A program made the position numbers and the translations under genes. Below are positions 7,245 through 15,877 of a stretch of DNA of 26,266 bases, one piece after another. The stretch spans positions 1 through 26,266 of the forward strand of contig UREA01000021.1 in assembly GCA_900546715.1 (NCBI GenBank), in the 5' to 3' direction. A model generated the notes under the pieces. That model saw only the letters and a program-made list of their open reading frames with translations. It was not told the DNA's origin and did no database searches. This stretch comes from an uncultured Mycoplasmatota bacterium. Its GTDB lineage: Bacteria > Bacillota_I > Bacilli_A > RF39 > UBA660. Within the stretch, counting starts at the first letter, position 1; every line of letters begins with the position of its first letter.

Positions 7245-8435
7245 ATGAAAAAGATATTAATGAATAAGAAAAAAGAAGTGCTACTCGCAGAATATAATGA
7301 AGAATCTAAATTCTTTGATAAAATCTATGAAGTATATGATATTAATTATGCTCCTTATATTTTAAAAAGCTTTTATAAAGAAGATGAAATTAATGATACT
7401 CCTTTTAGAACTAATTTATCCGAATGGTTCAGAGGTAGAGGTATTCCGTCATGGCGAGATAGATTGGATTTGTTATTACATCGTTTAAATATTAATGCTC
7501 CAAGTGAGCTTTTAGATAAAGCTTTTGGTTTATCTTTATCTGATCAATATTGGTTAAAACCATATAATACTAAAATTAATTATGATGATATAAATTTTTT
7601 TGATAATGACTTTGATTATAGTGAGTTTTTAGAAGCGTCACTTTCTAAAAACAGTAAAACTATAGTGAGTGAAAACTCTTTGAAAACTCCCAATAATACA
7701 ACTGATGGTATGCTAAAAAAAGCTTGGATTATTGAAAATGGTACAAGATATTTACTTAAAGGTGGCTATAAAAATGAACTGTTACAACCATTTAATGAAG
7801 TCCTAGCTAGTGAAATATGTAAGAGACTTGGATTTAATCATGTAACATATACACTTGATACTTATAAAGATACTGTGGTGTCAATTTGTCCATGTTTTAT
7901 TACTAAAGATACAGAACTTATTACTTGCTATCAAATAAGAAATGATATGAAGCGAAATGATAATATTAAAGATTATGAAGAATATATAAAAGTACTTGAA
8001 GAACATGGAATTAGTGATGCTAGAATAAAAATGGAAAATATGTATATAATAGACTATTTAATTATGAATGAAGATAGACATTTAAATAATTTTGGTATAA
8101 TTAGAGATATTAATACTTTAAAGTGGCTTGATGTTGCTCCGATATTTGATAATGGAGAGAGTCTTAATATTACATATTATGATAATGAAGAATTACATAT
8201 TTCTGGTGAAGGAAGATTATTTTATGAAGTAAAGCCATTTGATGAAATAATAAAAGTAGTAAAAGACATAAAAAGAATTGATTTATCTAAATTAGATGGT
8301 ATAGTAGAGTGGTTTGATGAACTTTTACATAATTATCAACATTTAACTCGCTTTTCTGATACTAGAATAAATAGATTATGTATATTATTAAATAGACAAA
8401 TAAATAAATTAAAAGAATTACAAGAAAATTCATGA
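7245..8435 (+). CDS. HipA-like serine/threonine kinase, solitary
   Basis: The 396-aa protein carries HipA/CtkA-type kinase features. These are an ATP-site lysine in RYLLKGG (about K172), a conserved glutamate in PFNEVLASEI (about E185/E190), the catalytic loop NEDRHLNNFG at residues 275-284 (D277 is the catalytic base, N282 a metal ligand), and the DFG-equivalent FDNG at 301-304. The N-terminal 110 residues include EWFRGRGIPSWRDRLD, a region seen in stand-alone Firmicute HipA-like proteins. I chose ATG 7245, with GGGAG 8 nt upstream, over an in-frame GTG at 7236. No HipB-like helix-turn-helix partner is adjacent, so a classical toxin-antitoxin pair is not supported. Targets are unknown; HipA phosphorylates GltX, and other members differ. 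Confidence 0.8.
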   Translation: MKKILMNKKKEVLLAEYNEESKFFDKIYEVYDINYAPYILKSFYKEDEINDTPFRTNLSEWFRGRGIPSWRDRLDLLLHRLNINAPSELLDKAFGLSLSDQYWLKPYNTKINYDDINFFDNDFDYSEFLEASLSKNSKTIVSENSLKTPNNTTDGMLKKAWIIENGTRYLLKGGYKNELLQPFNEVLASEICKRLGFNHVTYTLDTYKDTVVSICPCFITKDTELITCYQIRNDMKRNDNIKDYEEYIKVLEEHGISDARIKMENMYIIDYLIMNEDRHLNNFGIIRDINTLKWLDVAPIFDNGESLNITYYDNEELHISGEGRLFYEVKPFDEIIKVVKDIKRIDLSKLDGIVEWFDELLHNYQHLTRFSDTRINRLCILLNRQINKLKELQENS

Positions 8436-8461
8436 ATATTTTGTGATATTTTGCTATTTTA

Positions 8462-8491
8462 TTGACAATTTGTTATTTTCTAAAGTATAAT
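8462..8491 (+). promoter_or_regulatory. Promoter of the surface-protein gene
   Basis: TTGACA (8462-8467), 18 bp, TATAAT (8486-8491). No terminator hairpin is visible between the HipA-like stop and this promoter, so some read-through is possible. Confidence 0.8.
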
Positions 8492-8520
8492 TATATCAAG
8501 AAAATTAAGGAATGATTGTT

Positions 8521-9726
8521 ATGCGTTTGAGATTTAAATCTGTTTTAGCTTTCATATTTATACTTATTATTGGCACTGCCGCTATTGGAGTAGGGTATCT
8601 ATTTTATAGTGAAGTAATAGATACCTCAGATATATTTGTTGATGGTGATATTACAGTAAATTTCTTAAATGGTTCAGAATTTACTTTAGATGGGGATGCA
8701 ACATTATCTTTTTCAGTAACAAATAATAGTACTGAAGAAAAATATTATTACATTCAATTTTCTGATGTTTATGCCGATGATGTTGATTATGTTTTAACTA
8801 GTGAGACTTTAGAAATAACTAATAAATTAAAAAGTGATATTATAACTAATCAAGTAGCCATCTCCGGCAATGAAACAGTAAATTATACACTAGCCCTAAA
8901 TAGTAATCAAAGTAGTGAATACTCTGGTAAAATAAAAGTTGGTGTTAGAAATAATGAAGAAAACACTTTCTCTGATGTAATTTTAAGTAATAATCCTGTT
9001 AATGAAACTGCTTTAAGTAATATTGGGGATAATGCAACAGAAAATGAAGGATTGTTATCTATGGAAGATGATTTAGGTACTTCTTATTATTTCAGGGGGA
9101 CTGTTACTAATAACAATGTCTCTTTTGCGGGTTTCAATTGGAAGATAGTCAGAATCAATGGTGATGGATCTGTAAAACTAGTTTTAGATGGCATAATTGA
9201 AGAAATTGGTAGTTATTATGATAATGAATTTGGTTTTGCGCAAAGTACGGCTTTAGAAATATTAAATCGTTTTTATGAAACTGAACTTGTTAATCATAGT
9301 AATTATATAGCTTCTTATAAATTTTGTAATGATACTATATTAGAAACTGATAATACTACTTTTAGTGCCTATAATAGAACAGTAGTAAATAAAATTCCGA
9401 CATTTGTCTGTTTAGGTGAAACGACTAATCAAAAAATAGGTTTACTTACAATTGATGAAGTTATGCTAGCGGGAGCTTCTACTAGTGATAATACAAGTTA
9501 TTATTTATATAATGAAGAAATTGAAACGGATTACTATACTATGAGTAGTGCTAGATATGTAGATGATGTATATTATCCATTTATTGTAACAACTAATGGA
9601 GCAATAGATTATAATACTTCTGGAGAGTTACTAAGAGGTATTAGACCAGTAATAAATATTATTAAAACTGCTAGAGTTACTGGTGATGGAACACAAGATA
9701 ATCCTTATCAAATACTTGAAAACTAG
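8521..9726 (+). CDS. Membrane-anchored surface protein, DUF6273/FGE-like C-terminal domain
   Basis: The 401-aa protein has one N-terminal membrane segment (about residues 8-30, VLAFIFILIIGTAAIGVGY) and no cytoplasmic enzyme motif, so it is probably anchored outside the membrane. Residues 35-150 form a beta-rich Asn/Thr/Ser segment resembling camelysin/TasA-like or Ig-like surface modules. From about residue 185, YYFRGTVTNNNVSFAGFNWK, KLVLDG, IGLLTIDEVMLAG and GIRPVINI are hallmarks of a formylglycine-generating-enzyme-like surface domain (DUF6273-like), common in multicopy surface proteins of gut Firmicutes. The last gene of the window has the related GIYYH...YRYAGANPNNYVCFG...YRIIGVF form. 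ATG 8521 is preferred over 8512, which touches the ribosome site AAGGA (8507-8511). The TAG stop lies in the terminator stem. The domain name is from memory and moderately sure; the ligand is unknown. Confidence 0.65.
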   Translation: MRLRFKSVLAFIFILIIGTAAIGVGYLFYSEVIDTSDIFVDGDITVNFLNGSEFTLDGDATLSFSVTNNSTEEKYYYIQFSDVYADDVDYVLTSETLEITNKLKSDIITNQVAISGNETVNYTLALNSNQSSEYSGKIKVGVRNNEENTFSDVILSNNPVNETALSNIGDNATENEGLLSMEDDLGTSYYFRGTVTNNNVSFAGFNWKIVRINGDGSVKLVLDGIIEEIGSYYDNEFGFAQSTALEILNRFYETELVNHSNYIASYKFCNDTILETDNTTFSAYNRTVVNKIPTFVCLGETTNQKIGLLTIDEVMLAGASTSDNTSYYLYNEEIETDYYTMSSARYVDDVYYPFIVTTNGAIDYNTSGELLRGIRPVINIIKTARVTGDGTQDNPYQILEN

Positions 9727-9747
9727 AGCGAACTCTAGTTTTTCTTT
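9719..9747 (+). terminator. Terminator overlapping the surface-protein stop codon
   Basis: AAAACTAGAG (9719-9728) pairs with 9733-9742 around a CGAA loop and runs into TTTTTCTTT. The stop codon TAG (9724-9726) is inside the left arm. Confidence 0.9.
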
Positions 9748-9787
9748 ACTAAAAGAGTATTTAGTGCTATAATAAAAAACAATTAAC

Positions 9788-9808
9788 TTGACACATTGAT
9801 ATGTCAAA
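9788..9808. promoter_or_regulatory. Inverted repeat upstream of the mtaB operon, possible operator
   Basis: TTGACA (9788-9793) and TGTCAA (9802-9807) form an inverted repeat with an 8-bp centre, just upstream of the likely promoter. It may be an operator or simply an unused -35-like palindrome; no regulator is identified. Confidence 0.3.
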
Positions 9809-9812
9809 TTGA

Positions 9813-9841
9813 TTGTAAACTATTAATAAATTAAATATAAT
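9813..9841 (+). promoter_or_regulatory. Promoter of the 161-aa protein / mtaB / recD2 operon
   Basis: TTGTAA (9813-9818), 17 bp, TATAAT (9836-9841). The predicted start is near 9848, giving a leader of about 23 nt to ATG 9871. Confidence 0.6.
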
Positions 9842-9870
9842 TTGATAAAATAGTAGTGTGGTGGTAGAGA

Positions 9871-10356
9871 ATGAAATTATTTAATGATATTGGTGATTTT
9901 TTAGAAACTTTAAGTTTCATTGATGTTATTTTCTTCTTTGCGGTATTAATTTTAATAATTTTAGTAGTAACTTTAATATATTTTATTAAGATTAATAAAG
10001 ATGATGAAGAGGATAAAAAACAAGATGATGAAACTGCTGAAATGAAAATAGTAAAGGAAATAAGGGAGAATATGAAAAATGATGATGTTGTGATAAATTT
10101 TACGGATTATGAAAAGGACCAGGAAGAAAAAGCCATAATTAGTTATGATGAATTATTAAATAAAAGTAATAAATATGGTTTAAATTATGAAAAAGAAGAT
10201 GTATATGATGATTTATCTGTTAAAAAGGTTGATTTAGATAATTTAGTAAATAAAAATAGTGAAATAAAAGTAAATAGTGATGTTCGAGTTATTAGTTTTG
10301 CAAAAGAAGAAGCTTTTTTGGAGGCCTTAAAACGCTTGCAAAAAGAATTGGGGTAA
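9871..10356 (+). CDS. Single-pass membrane protein of unknown function
   Basis: The 161-aa product is not recognised. Residues 1-16 are a short N-terminal part, residues 17-39 (IDVIFFFAVLILIILVVTLIYF, a membrane segment split here at VLI) span the membrane, and the remaining 120 residues are highly charged (many K, E, D) and probably cytoplasmic, without cysteines or catalytic motifs. The ribosome site is weak (GGTAGAG). It ends 6 nt before the mtaB start and shares its promoter, so it is the first gene of the mtaB-recD2 operon. A scaffold or membrane-tether role is possible, but nothing in the sequence proves one. Confidence 0.8.
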   Translation: MKLFNDIGDFLETLSFIDVIFFFAVLILIILVVTLIYFIKINKDDEEDKKQDDETAEMKIVKEIRENMKNDDVVINFTDYEKDQEEKAIISYDELLNKSNKYGLNYEKEDVYDDLSVKKVDLDNLVNKNSEIKVNSDVRVISFAKEEAFLEALKRLQKELG

Positions 10357-10362
10357 TTGGTT

Positions 10363-11595
10363 ATGAAGTTTAATATAATTACATTTGGCTGTAAAGTAAA
10401 TCAATATGAATCTAATATGATGAAGGAGGCACTACTTCATCATAATTTTTGCTTTGAAGAAGTTTATGACAATGCGGATATAATAATTGTAAATACTTGT
10501 ACTGTTACTAATACTGCTGATAAAAAATGTTTAAAAGAAATAAGATCTTTAAGAAAAAATTATCCTACAAAAACATTAGTAGTCTGTGGTTGTAGTGCTC
10601 AAAATAAACAAGAATTATATAAAGGTTTAAACATTGATATTTTAATTGGTAATAAAGATAAAAGTAAAATTGCAGATTTAATTAATGCTTATTTAGTAAA
10701 AAGAGAGCATTATGTTAAATTTTATAATGAAAGAAATTTAGAATTTGAAGATATGATGATTCATAATTTCAATCATATAAGAGCTTTTATCAAAATTGAA
10801 GATGGCTGTGATAATTTCTGTTCTTATTGTATTATTCCTTTTGTTCGTGGCACTGTTAGATCTAAAGACTTTGATGTAGTATTAAAAGAAGCAAGTATTT
10901 TAGCAAGTAATAATCATAAAGAAATTGTTCTAACGGGAATACATACCGGTAGGTATAACTCTAATGGTCATGATTTAAGTGATCTTTTAAATGAACTTGC
11001 CAAAATAGATGATATTAAAAGAATAAGAATATCAAGTATTGAAATTACGGAACTTGATGATAAATTTATGGAAACCCTAAAAAATAATCCCAAAATTTGT
11101 AATCATTTGCATATTCCTTTGCAATCGGGTAGTGATGTAGTTTTAAAGAAAATGAATCGCAAGTATGATTTAGCCTATTTTAAAGAAAAAATAGAAAAAA
11201 TCAGAAGTATTCGTCCAGATATCTCGATAACTACTGATATAATTGTTGGTCATCCTTATGAAACAGATGAAGAGTTTAATAACACTTTAGCTTTTGCGGA
11301 GTCTATTAAATTTAGTAAAATTCATGTTTTTCCTTATTCCGTGCGGGAAGGTACTCTAGCTAGCACTATGCCTCAGGTTGATGTAACCGTAAAAAAAGAG
11401 CGAGTAAAGAAATTAATAGCCTCATCTAAAAGATTAGAAAAAGAGTATTTCCAAAAATTTTTAGGAAAAAAACTTGATGTTTTGATTGAAGAGTGTCATA
11501 ATGGTATTAGTATGGGACATACAAGTAATTATTTATATGTTACCATTGATGAAACTAAAGAAATAGGAAAAATTTATGAATACGAATTACATTAA
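10363..11595 (+). CDS. mtaB: tRNA t6A37 methylthiotransferase MtaB
   Basis: MtaB converts t6A37 to ms2t6A37 in tRNAs reading ANN codons, using two [4Fe-4S] clusters and SAM. The 410-aa protein shows the UPF0004 domain with cluster cysteines C10 (FGCKVNQ), C46 (VNTCTVTN) and C77 (CGCSAQ), the radical-SAM motif CDNFCSYC (C149, C153, C156), and a C-terminal TRAM domain (from about 355). FGCKVNQ rather than YGCQMN, together with the length, points to MtaB over MiaB. I use ATG 10363, with TTGGGG 9 nt upstream, rather than the in-frame TTG at 10357. In B. subtilis mtaB (yqeV) lies downstream of dnaJ, so the neighbourhood is a broken-up version of that order. recD2 overlaps its end by 20 bp. Confidence 0.93.
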   Translation: MKFNIITFGCKVNQYESNMMKEALLHHNFCFEEVYDNADIIIVNTCTVTNTADKKCLKEIRSLRKNYPTKTLVVCGCSAQNKQELYKGLNIDILIGNKDKSKIADLINAYLVKREHYVKFYNERNLEFEDMMIHNFNHIRAFIKIEDGCDNFCSYCIIPFVRGTVRSKDFDVVLKEASILASNNHKEIVLTGIHTGRYNSNGHDLSDLLNELAKIDDIKRIRISSIEITELDDKFMETLKNNPKICNHLHIPLQSGSDVVLKKMNRKYDLAYFKEKIEKIRSIRPDISITTDIIVGHPYETDEEFNNTLAFAESIKFSKIHVFPYSVREGTLASTMPQVDVTVKKERVKKLIASSKRLEKEYFQKFLGKKLDVLIEECHNGISMGHTSNYLYVTIDETKEIGKIYEYELH

Positions 11596-13768
11596 GGGAA
11601 AACTCAAAAGAATTATATATCAAAATAACGATTCGGGCTATGTAGTAGCTTTATTTCGCGTTAAAGAAACAAATGATCCAAAGTTAGAAGAATTAATCAA
11701 TAAAACAATTACAGTTACAGGAGTATTCACTGATGTTAATCTTGATGTTTTAATGGTTCTTTATGGCGAGTACATTAAAAATGATCGTTTTGGTATGCAA
11801 TATAATGTTATAAAATATGATATGCCCTTGCCGTCGTCAAAAGACACCATTGTTGAATTTTTATCTAGTTCTTTTATTAATGGGTGTGGCGAGAGAACTG
11901 CTAAAAAAATAGTTGATCATTTCGGAGATAAAACTCTAGAAATCATTAAAGAAGGTCAAGATAGATTATTAGAAGTTGATGGCATGACTGCTAGTCGTGC
12001 TGCTAAAATATATAATAGCGTTATTAATTATAATAAAAGTAGTGATACAATATTAAAATTACAAACTTTTGGTTTTAGTATTGAGGAGTGTTCTCGAATT
12101 TATAATCGTTTTAAAGATAATATCGAAGGAATTTTAGGGGATAATTTCTATGACATTAAAGAAGTAGTAGATTTTAGAAAAGTAGATAATATATATGTAG
12201 CTAATTTTGGTGATAAAACGCGTGTTCGAATTTATGCTTGTTTGCTTGAAGCGATGCTAATACTAAGCTTTTATACAGGAGATGTATACCATTATAAAGA
12301 AGAAATAAGTGAATCTTTACATAAAGAATTTAATATCATTTTATCTGATGAGGTTATGGATGAAGTTTTAAGTGAACTTAAGACCCAAGGAGAAATTAGA
12401 ATAATTGATCGGCGTATTTATCTAGAAAAATATTACGAGGAAGAAGAGAATATTGCAAGAAATCTCAAGACAATTGATTCTTTTGATGCTAAAAAAATAG
12501 AAAATATTGAAGAAAAATTACAGACTCTAGAAAGTAAAATAGGAATAAATTATAATATGGACCAAGAAAAAGCTATAATTACTGCTCTAAACAATAATAT
12601 AACTATTATTTCTGGTGGTCCCGGAACCGGTAAAACAACTATTATTAATGCGATAACTAAACTCTATATTGAAGAGTATCGTTTAGGTCCTGCCGATATT
12701 ATGGAATCTATTGCACTGCTTGCACCAACTGGTAGAGCAAGTAAAAAGCTTGCAACTTCCACTTCTTTACCGGCGTATACAATTCACAGATACCTAAAAT
12801 GGTATAAAGATAGCGATTCATTTTTCTATAATGAATATAATAAAACAAGTCATAAACTAATTATAGTTGATGAAGTTAGTATGATAGATATTGATCTAAT
12901 TGATGCCCTTTTAAAAGGCATAAGTCCTAATATTAAACTCATTTTAGTTGGTGATATCAACCAACTTCCAAGTGTTGGTCCTGGTTTAATTTTAGAAGAT
13001 TTAATTAATAGTGACTATTTTAATTATGTTCCTCTAAATCAAATTTATAGGCAAAGTGATAATTCCTATATTCCGTATTTAGCTAAAGAAATAAAAAATC
13101 GCGAACTATCTGAAGAATTCTTAACTAAAAAAGATGATTATTCTTTTGTTCAGACACCAAAAGAACAAGTAAAAGAAATCCTAGAACAAATAATTAGATA
13201 TAGTTTAGATAAAGGTATTGATGAAGCAAAGATGCAAATACTGGCTCCAATGTATAAAGGAGAAAATGGTATTGATAACCTAAATTTAATCTTACAAAAA
13301 ATATATAATCCGAGAAGTGCTAGTAAAAACGAAATGATTTATGGCGATGCCATATTTAGAGAAGGGGATAAAGTTTTGCAACTTGTAAATGACTTAGATA
13401 AAAATGTTTTTAATGGGGATATTGGTTTTATTAAATCAATTGATTCAAAAGAAATAGTTATTGATTTTGAAGGTAATAAAGTTACTTATCCTAAAAAAGA
13501 TTTAAAACAAATTAAACATGCTTATGCTATAACTATTCATAAATCTCAAGGTTCTGAGTTTGAACATGTTATTATGCCAGTAGTTAGTAGTTATTATAAA
13601 ATGCTTTATAATAAATTAATATATACAGGGGTATCTCGTGCTAAAAAATCTCTAACTATAATCGGAGATCCCATGGCTTTTGCTAGAGCTGTTAATAATA
13701 ATTATTCGCAAAATCGTAAAACTACTTTAAAAGATAAGATAATTGAGGTATATAATTTAAAAGTTTAA
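11576..13768 (+). CDS. recD2: RecD2-type 5'-3' DNA helicase
   Basis: RecD2 is a stand-alone SF1B helicase linked to replication-fork restart, mismatch repair and DNA-damage tolerance in bacteria lacking RecBC. The 730-aa protein has the RecD2 N-terminal extension: an OB-like region (1-85), tandem helix-hairpin-helix motifs around 100-145, then the helicase core with Walker A GGPGTGKT (347-354), the APTGRASKKL motif, Walker B VDEVSM (431-436), GDINQLPSVGPG, and the C-terminal TIHKSQGSEF and YTGVSRAKK motifs. The start overlaps mtaB by 20 bp, implying translational coupling. Length and motif order fit RecD2 rather than RecD of RecBCD. Confidence 0.95.
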   Translation: MNTNYIKGKLKRIIYQNNDSGYVVALFRVKETNDPKLEELINKTITVTGVFTDVNLDVLMVLYGEYIKNDRFGMQYNVIKYDMPLPSSKDTIVEFLSSSFINGCGERTAKKIVDHFGDKTLEIIKEGQDRLLEVDGMTASRAAKIYNSVINYNKSSDTILKLQTFGFSIEECSRIYNRFKDNIEGILGDNFYDIKEVVDFRKVDNIYVANFGDKTRVRIYACLLEAMLILSFYTGDVYHYKEEISESLHKEFNIILSDEVMDEVLSELKTQGEIRIIDRRIYLEKYYEEEENIARNLKTIDSFDAKKIENIEEKLQTLESKIGINYNMDQEKAIITALNNNITIISGGPGTGKTTIINAITKLYIEEYRLGPADIMESIALLAPTGRASKKLATSTSLPAYTIHRYLKWYKDSDSFFYNEYNKTSHKLIIVDEVSMIDIDLIDALLKGISPNIKLILVGDINQLPSVGPGLILEDLINSDYFNYVPLNQIYRQSDNSYIPYLAKEIKNRELSEEFLTKKDDYSFVQTPKEQVKEILEQIIRYSLDKGIDEAKMQILAPMYKGENGIDNLNLILQKIYNPRSASKNEMIYGDAIFREGDKVLQLVNDLDKNVFNGDIGFIKSIDSKEIVIDFEGNKVTYPKKDLKQIKHAYAITIHKSQGSEFEHVIMPVVSSYYKMLYNKLIYTGVSRAKKSLTIIGDPMAFARAVNNNYSQNRKTTLKDKIIEVYNLKV

Positions 13769-13792
13769 GCATACTACCATTAGAGGTGACGC

Positions 13793-13954
13793 ATGAAAAA
13801 TTTTTTAAAAGTAGCTGGAGCTCTTAGCATAGTTGGCTTAGTTGGTGGTTCTCTTTATATGATGCAAAACCAAAATATGAAAAAAGCAGCAGGAAAAAAA
13901 GTATTAAAAGCTATGGATAATGCTGAGGGCATGATTGCTAAAAAAATGAATTAG
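13793..13954 (+). CDS. 53-aa small membrane protein
   Basis: ATG 13793 follows a good AGAGGTG ribosome site (13782-13788), 24 bp after recD2, and the frame closes with TAG at 13952. The product has an N-terminal membrane segment (about residues 5-24, LKVAGALSIVGLVGGSLYMM) and a lysine-rich helical tail (KKAAGKKVLKAMDNAEG). Its placement just before the operon terminator supports a real gene. In layout it recalls the tiny YrzQ/DUF3918 proteins near recD2 in bacilli, but the similarity is only in shape. Function unknown. Confidence 0.7.
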   Translation: MKNFLKVAGALSIVGLVGGSLYMMQNQNMKKAAGKKVLKAMDNAEGMIAKKMN

Positions 13955-13991
13955 AAAAGAGATTGACAAATTATCAATCTCTTTTGTTTTT
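13955..13991. terminator. Bidirectional terminator of the recD2 operon and the convergent gene
   Basis: AAAAGAGATTGA (13955-13966) pairs perfectly with 13974-13985, followed by GTTTTT. The minus-strand gene's stop codon lies at the edge of the stem (13974-13976), so one hairpin serves both converging genes. Confidence 0.9.
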
Positions 13992-14669
13992 ATTCCTGCT
14001 TCTTACATATAAATCAGCTTGTTCATTAATATAATTTCTTTTAAATTGAGCTTTCGCGGCTTTCTTACTATGTTTTTTAATTTCTTTTAAATGACTACCT
14101 ATAATATTTTCTAATTCGCCATTAATTATTAAACTAAACATATTTCCAGAAACATTAATAATCATATTAATATCAGGTAATAATAGTTGATTATTTAAAA
14201 TATTTCCCTCACTATCAGTAAAAGCCACAGTAGTAATATTTCTATTATCAAGTAAATAATAATAAGTTACAGTATAACCATCTGTGCTATAATCAATATT
14301 AGTAGTATATGTTTTTTTCTCTAAATCATATAAACGTATACTTTCTTTACTTTGTACTTCCAATAAACTATCATTTAATTTTGTATATGGTTTTTGATTA
14401 GCTTTAGCAAATCCCAATTCTATATTAGTAATATCATTGTTTCTACTAATTATATAAGTTGTTACATAACCACTTTCCTTTTTAGGGGTAACACTTATTA
14501 AATCAGTCCCTTTAAAAGAATTAACATAATAGTCAGTAACTAAATTAGTTATTTTATCTCCTTCCATAGTAGTCAAGTATGAATCCACTACTTTTTCCAT
14601 TTGAGTAACCTCATCTTCTATAACATCTTCAATTATTATAGAACTAGTTAATTTATGCTTGTAAATCAT
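13974..14669 (-). CDS. Protein of unknown function (231 aa)
   Basis: I do not recognise this protein. It has no signal peptide or membrane segment. The first 30 residues are acidic and helical (EDVIEDEVTQMEKVVDSYL). The middle, about 40-185, is rich in alternating Thr/Tyr/Asn and probably beta-stranded, with phrases such as YVTTYIISRNNDITNIELGF and DGYTVTYYYLLDNRNI. The end is strongly basic (HSKKAAKAQFKRN ... RSRNKNKRD). It has a clear AAGGAAG ribosome site and its own promoter, divergent from the SPOR-like gene. It could be a nucleic-acid- or envelope-associated structural protein, but that is only a guess from charge. Confidence 0.75.
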   Translation of the reverse strand: MIYKHKLTSSIIIEDVIEDEVTQMEKVVDSYLTTMEGDKITNLVTDYYVNSFKGTDLISVTPKKESGYVTTYIISRNNDITNIELGFAKANQKPYTKLNDSLLEVQSKESIRLYDLEKKTYTTNIDYSTDGYTVTYYYLLDNRNITTVAFTDSEGNILNNQLLLPDINMIINVSGNMFSLIINGELENIIGSHLKEIKKHSKKAAKAQFKRNYINEQADLYVRSRNKNKRD

Positions 14670-14702
14670 AAAAAATTCTTCCTTTCCAAAATTTGTAGAA
14701 TT

Positions 14703-14731
14703 ATTATATCACTAATCCCTTAATTTGACAA
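14703..14731 (-). promoter_or_regulatory. Promoter of the minus-strand 231-aa gene
   Basis: Read on the minus strand: TTGTCA (14731-14726), 17 bp, TATAAT (14708-14703) with a TG-n extended -10. Its -35 box overlaps the -35 box of the divergent plus-strand promoter. Confidence 0.7.
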
Positions 14732-14752
14732 TTTTTTTAAACAAAATATTAT
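14725..14752 (+). promoter_or_regulatory. Promoter of the SPOR-mreC-spoIVF operon
   Basis: TTGACA (14725-14730), 16 bp, TATTAT (14747-14752). A TATAAT at 14752-14757 is also present, with a long 21-bp spacing. The start codon at 14773 follows closely, so the leader is short. Confidence 0.6.
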
Positions 14753-14772
14753 ATAATAATTTCGGTGATAAT

Positions 14773-15216
14773 ATGAAACCTTATATTAAAGTCTTAATTG
14801 CAGCAATAATTTGTGGTATATTAATAGCATTCTTTTTCTATAAAGATATTAAAAATGAAGTAGTTGCCATTACTAATAATGATAGCAAAATCTCTTTGTT
14901 TCAAGTTGGAGTATTTAAAGTTTATGATAATGCTCTAAACTTTAGTGAATCTTTTGAAAATTCTTTAATTTATGAAGATAATGGTTTATACCGTGTTATA
15001 ATCGGGGCTAGTTATCATAATGAAGCCAAAATAAAATTAGAACAATATTTTACCAATCAAAATATAACTTATTATATTAAAGATATAAAGATGAGTGATT
15101 CATTTATAGAAGAAATTACTAATTATGAATTAATCCTTATAAAAACTGAAAGTTCCGAGGTCATAAATTCCTTAAATAAATCCATAATGGATGCATTAAA
15201 GACGGTTTTAAGTTAA
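14773..15216 (+). CDS. Membrane protein with SPOR-like domain (SpoIIB-position)
   Basis: The 147-aa protein has a cytoplasmic stub, one membrane segment (about residues 5-25, VLIAAIICGILIAFFFY) and an external domain. ISLFQVGVFKVYDNAL ... YRVIIGASYHNEAKIKLEQYF (broken here) ... ITYYIKDI follows the SPOR pattern (fQVGvF....nA ... Y.V.vG....A...L....i..yik). SPOR domains bind denuded septal peptidoglycan. In B. subtilis the SPOR protein SpoIIB is encoded a few genes upstream of mreBCD, which agrees with this position, so a septum- or sporulation-related role is plausible but not proven. I start at ATG 14773 (GGTGAT ribosome site); the longer in-frame extension to 14725 would run through the promoter. 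Confidence 0.65.
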   Translation: MKPYIKVLIAAIICGILIAFFFYKDIKNEVVAITNNDSKISLFQVGVFKVYDNALNFSESFENSLIYEDNGLYRVIIGASYHNEAKIKLEQYFTNQNITYYIKDIKMSDSFIEEITNYELILIKTESSEVINSLNKSIMDALKTVLS

Positions 15217-15226
15217 TAATAATAGT

Positions 15227-15877
15227 ATGTTAAGAAAATATAAAGATTACATATTATTACTTTTATTATTTTTAAGTATATTATTTATAAGTAATATAAG
15301 TTATTTTATTATGCCTAATAATATAGATGTAAACTCTATTATAGATGATTATACTAAGCATTTAGAAAGTGAATATAATGAACTTTTAAAAATAAATAAT
15401 ATAGATTATAATGCTAATTTAAATGTATCTATTTCTAAGATATTATACCGAGATATTTATGATTATCATAACTATATTATTATTTATAAGGGTAGTAATG
15501 CTGGCATCAAAGAAAATATGGTTGTTATTAATGATTTGGGTTTAGTTGGAGTAATAACTGATGTATCTGAAAATAATAGTAAAGTTCAGCTTATTACCAG
15601 TAATGAATCAAATATATCGGTTAAAATAAATGAGTCCTACGGAATACTTAAGGTTAGTAATGGCACTTTAATAGTAAGTGATCTAAGCAATTACGACAAT
15701 ATTTCTGTTGGTGATAAAATATACACCTCAGGCATTGGTAATCTAATCGGGGATATCTACATTGGTGAAGTAAGTGCGATAAATTTAAACAATACTAATA
15801 TTGAGAAAATAATCACTGTAACTCCAGCAGTTGATTTTGATAATTTAAAATATATTGCGGTGATTAGTTATGATTAA
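15227..15877 (+). CDS. mreC: Rod shape-determining protein MreC (short form)
   Basis: MreC is the periplasm-facing scaffold of the elongasome, bridging MreB/MreD/RodA and PBPs. The 216-aa protein has an N-terminal membrane segment (about 8-28), a short coiled region (about 38-58) and the double beta-barrel core with the family motifs IYKGSNAGIKENMVVI, GLVGVITDV, KVQLITSNES and YTSGIGNLIGDIYIGEV. It is shorter than the usual 270-290 aa because the coiled coil is reduced. The ribosome site is weak. It lies 10 bp after the SPOR-like gene and overlaps the next gene by 8 bp. No mreB is adjacent. Confidence 0.85.
   Translation: MLRKYKDYILLLLLFLSILFISNISYFIMPNNIDVNSIIDDYTKHLESEYNELLKINNIDYNANLNVSISKILYRDIYDYHNYIIIYKGSNAGIKENMVVINDLGLVGVITDVSENNSKVQLITSNESNISVKINESYGILKVSNGTLIVSDLSNYDNISVGDKIYTSGIGNLIGDIYIGEVSAINLNNTNIEKIITVTPAVDFDNLKYIAVISYD

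Noticed and set aside
9768..9773. TATAAT at 9768 as the mtaB-operon promoter
   Set aside because: It has no suitable -35 at 16-18 bp and lies about 100 bp from the start codon; the TTGTAA-17-TATAAT at 9813-9841 is better placed.
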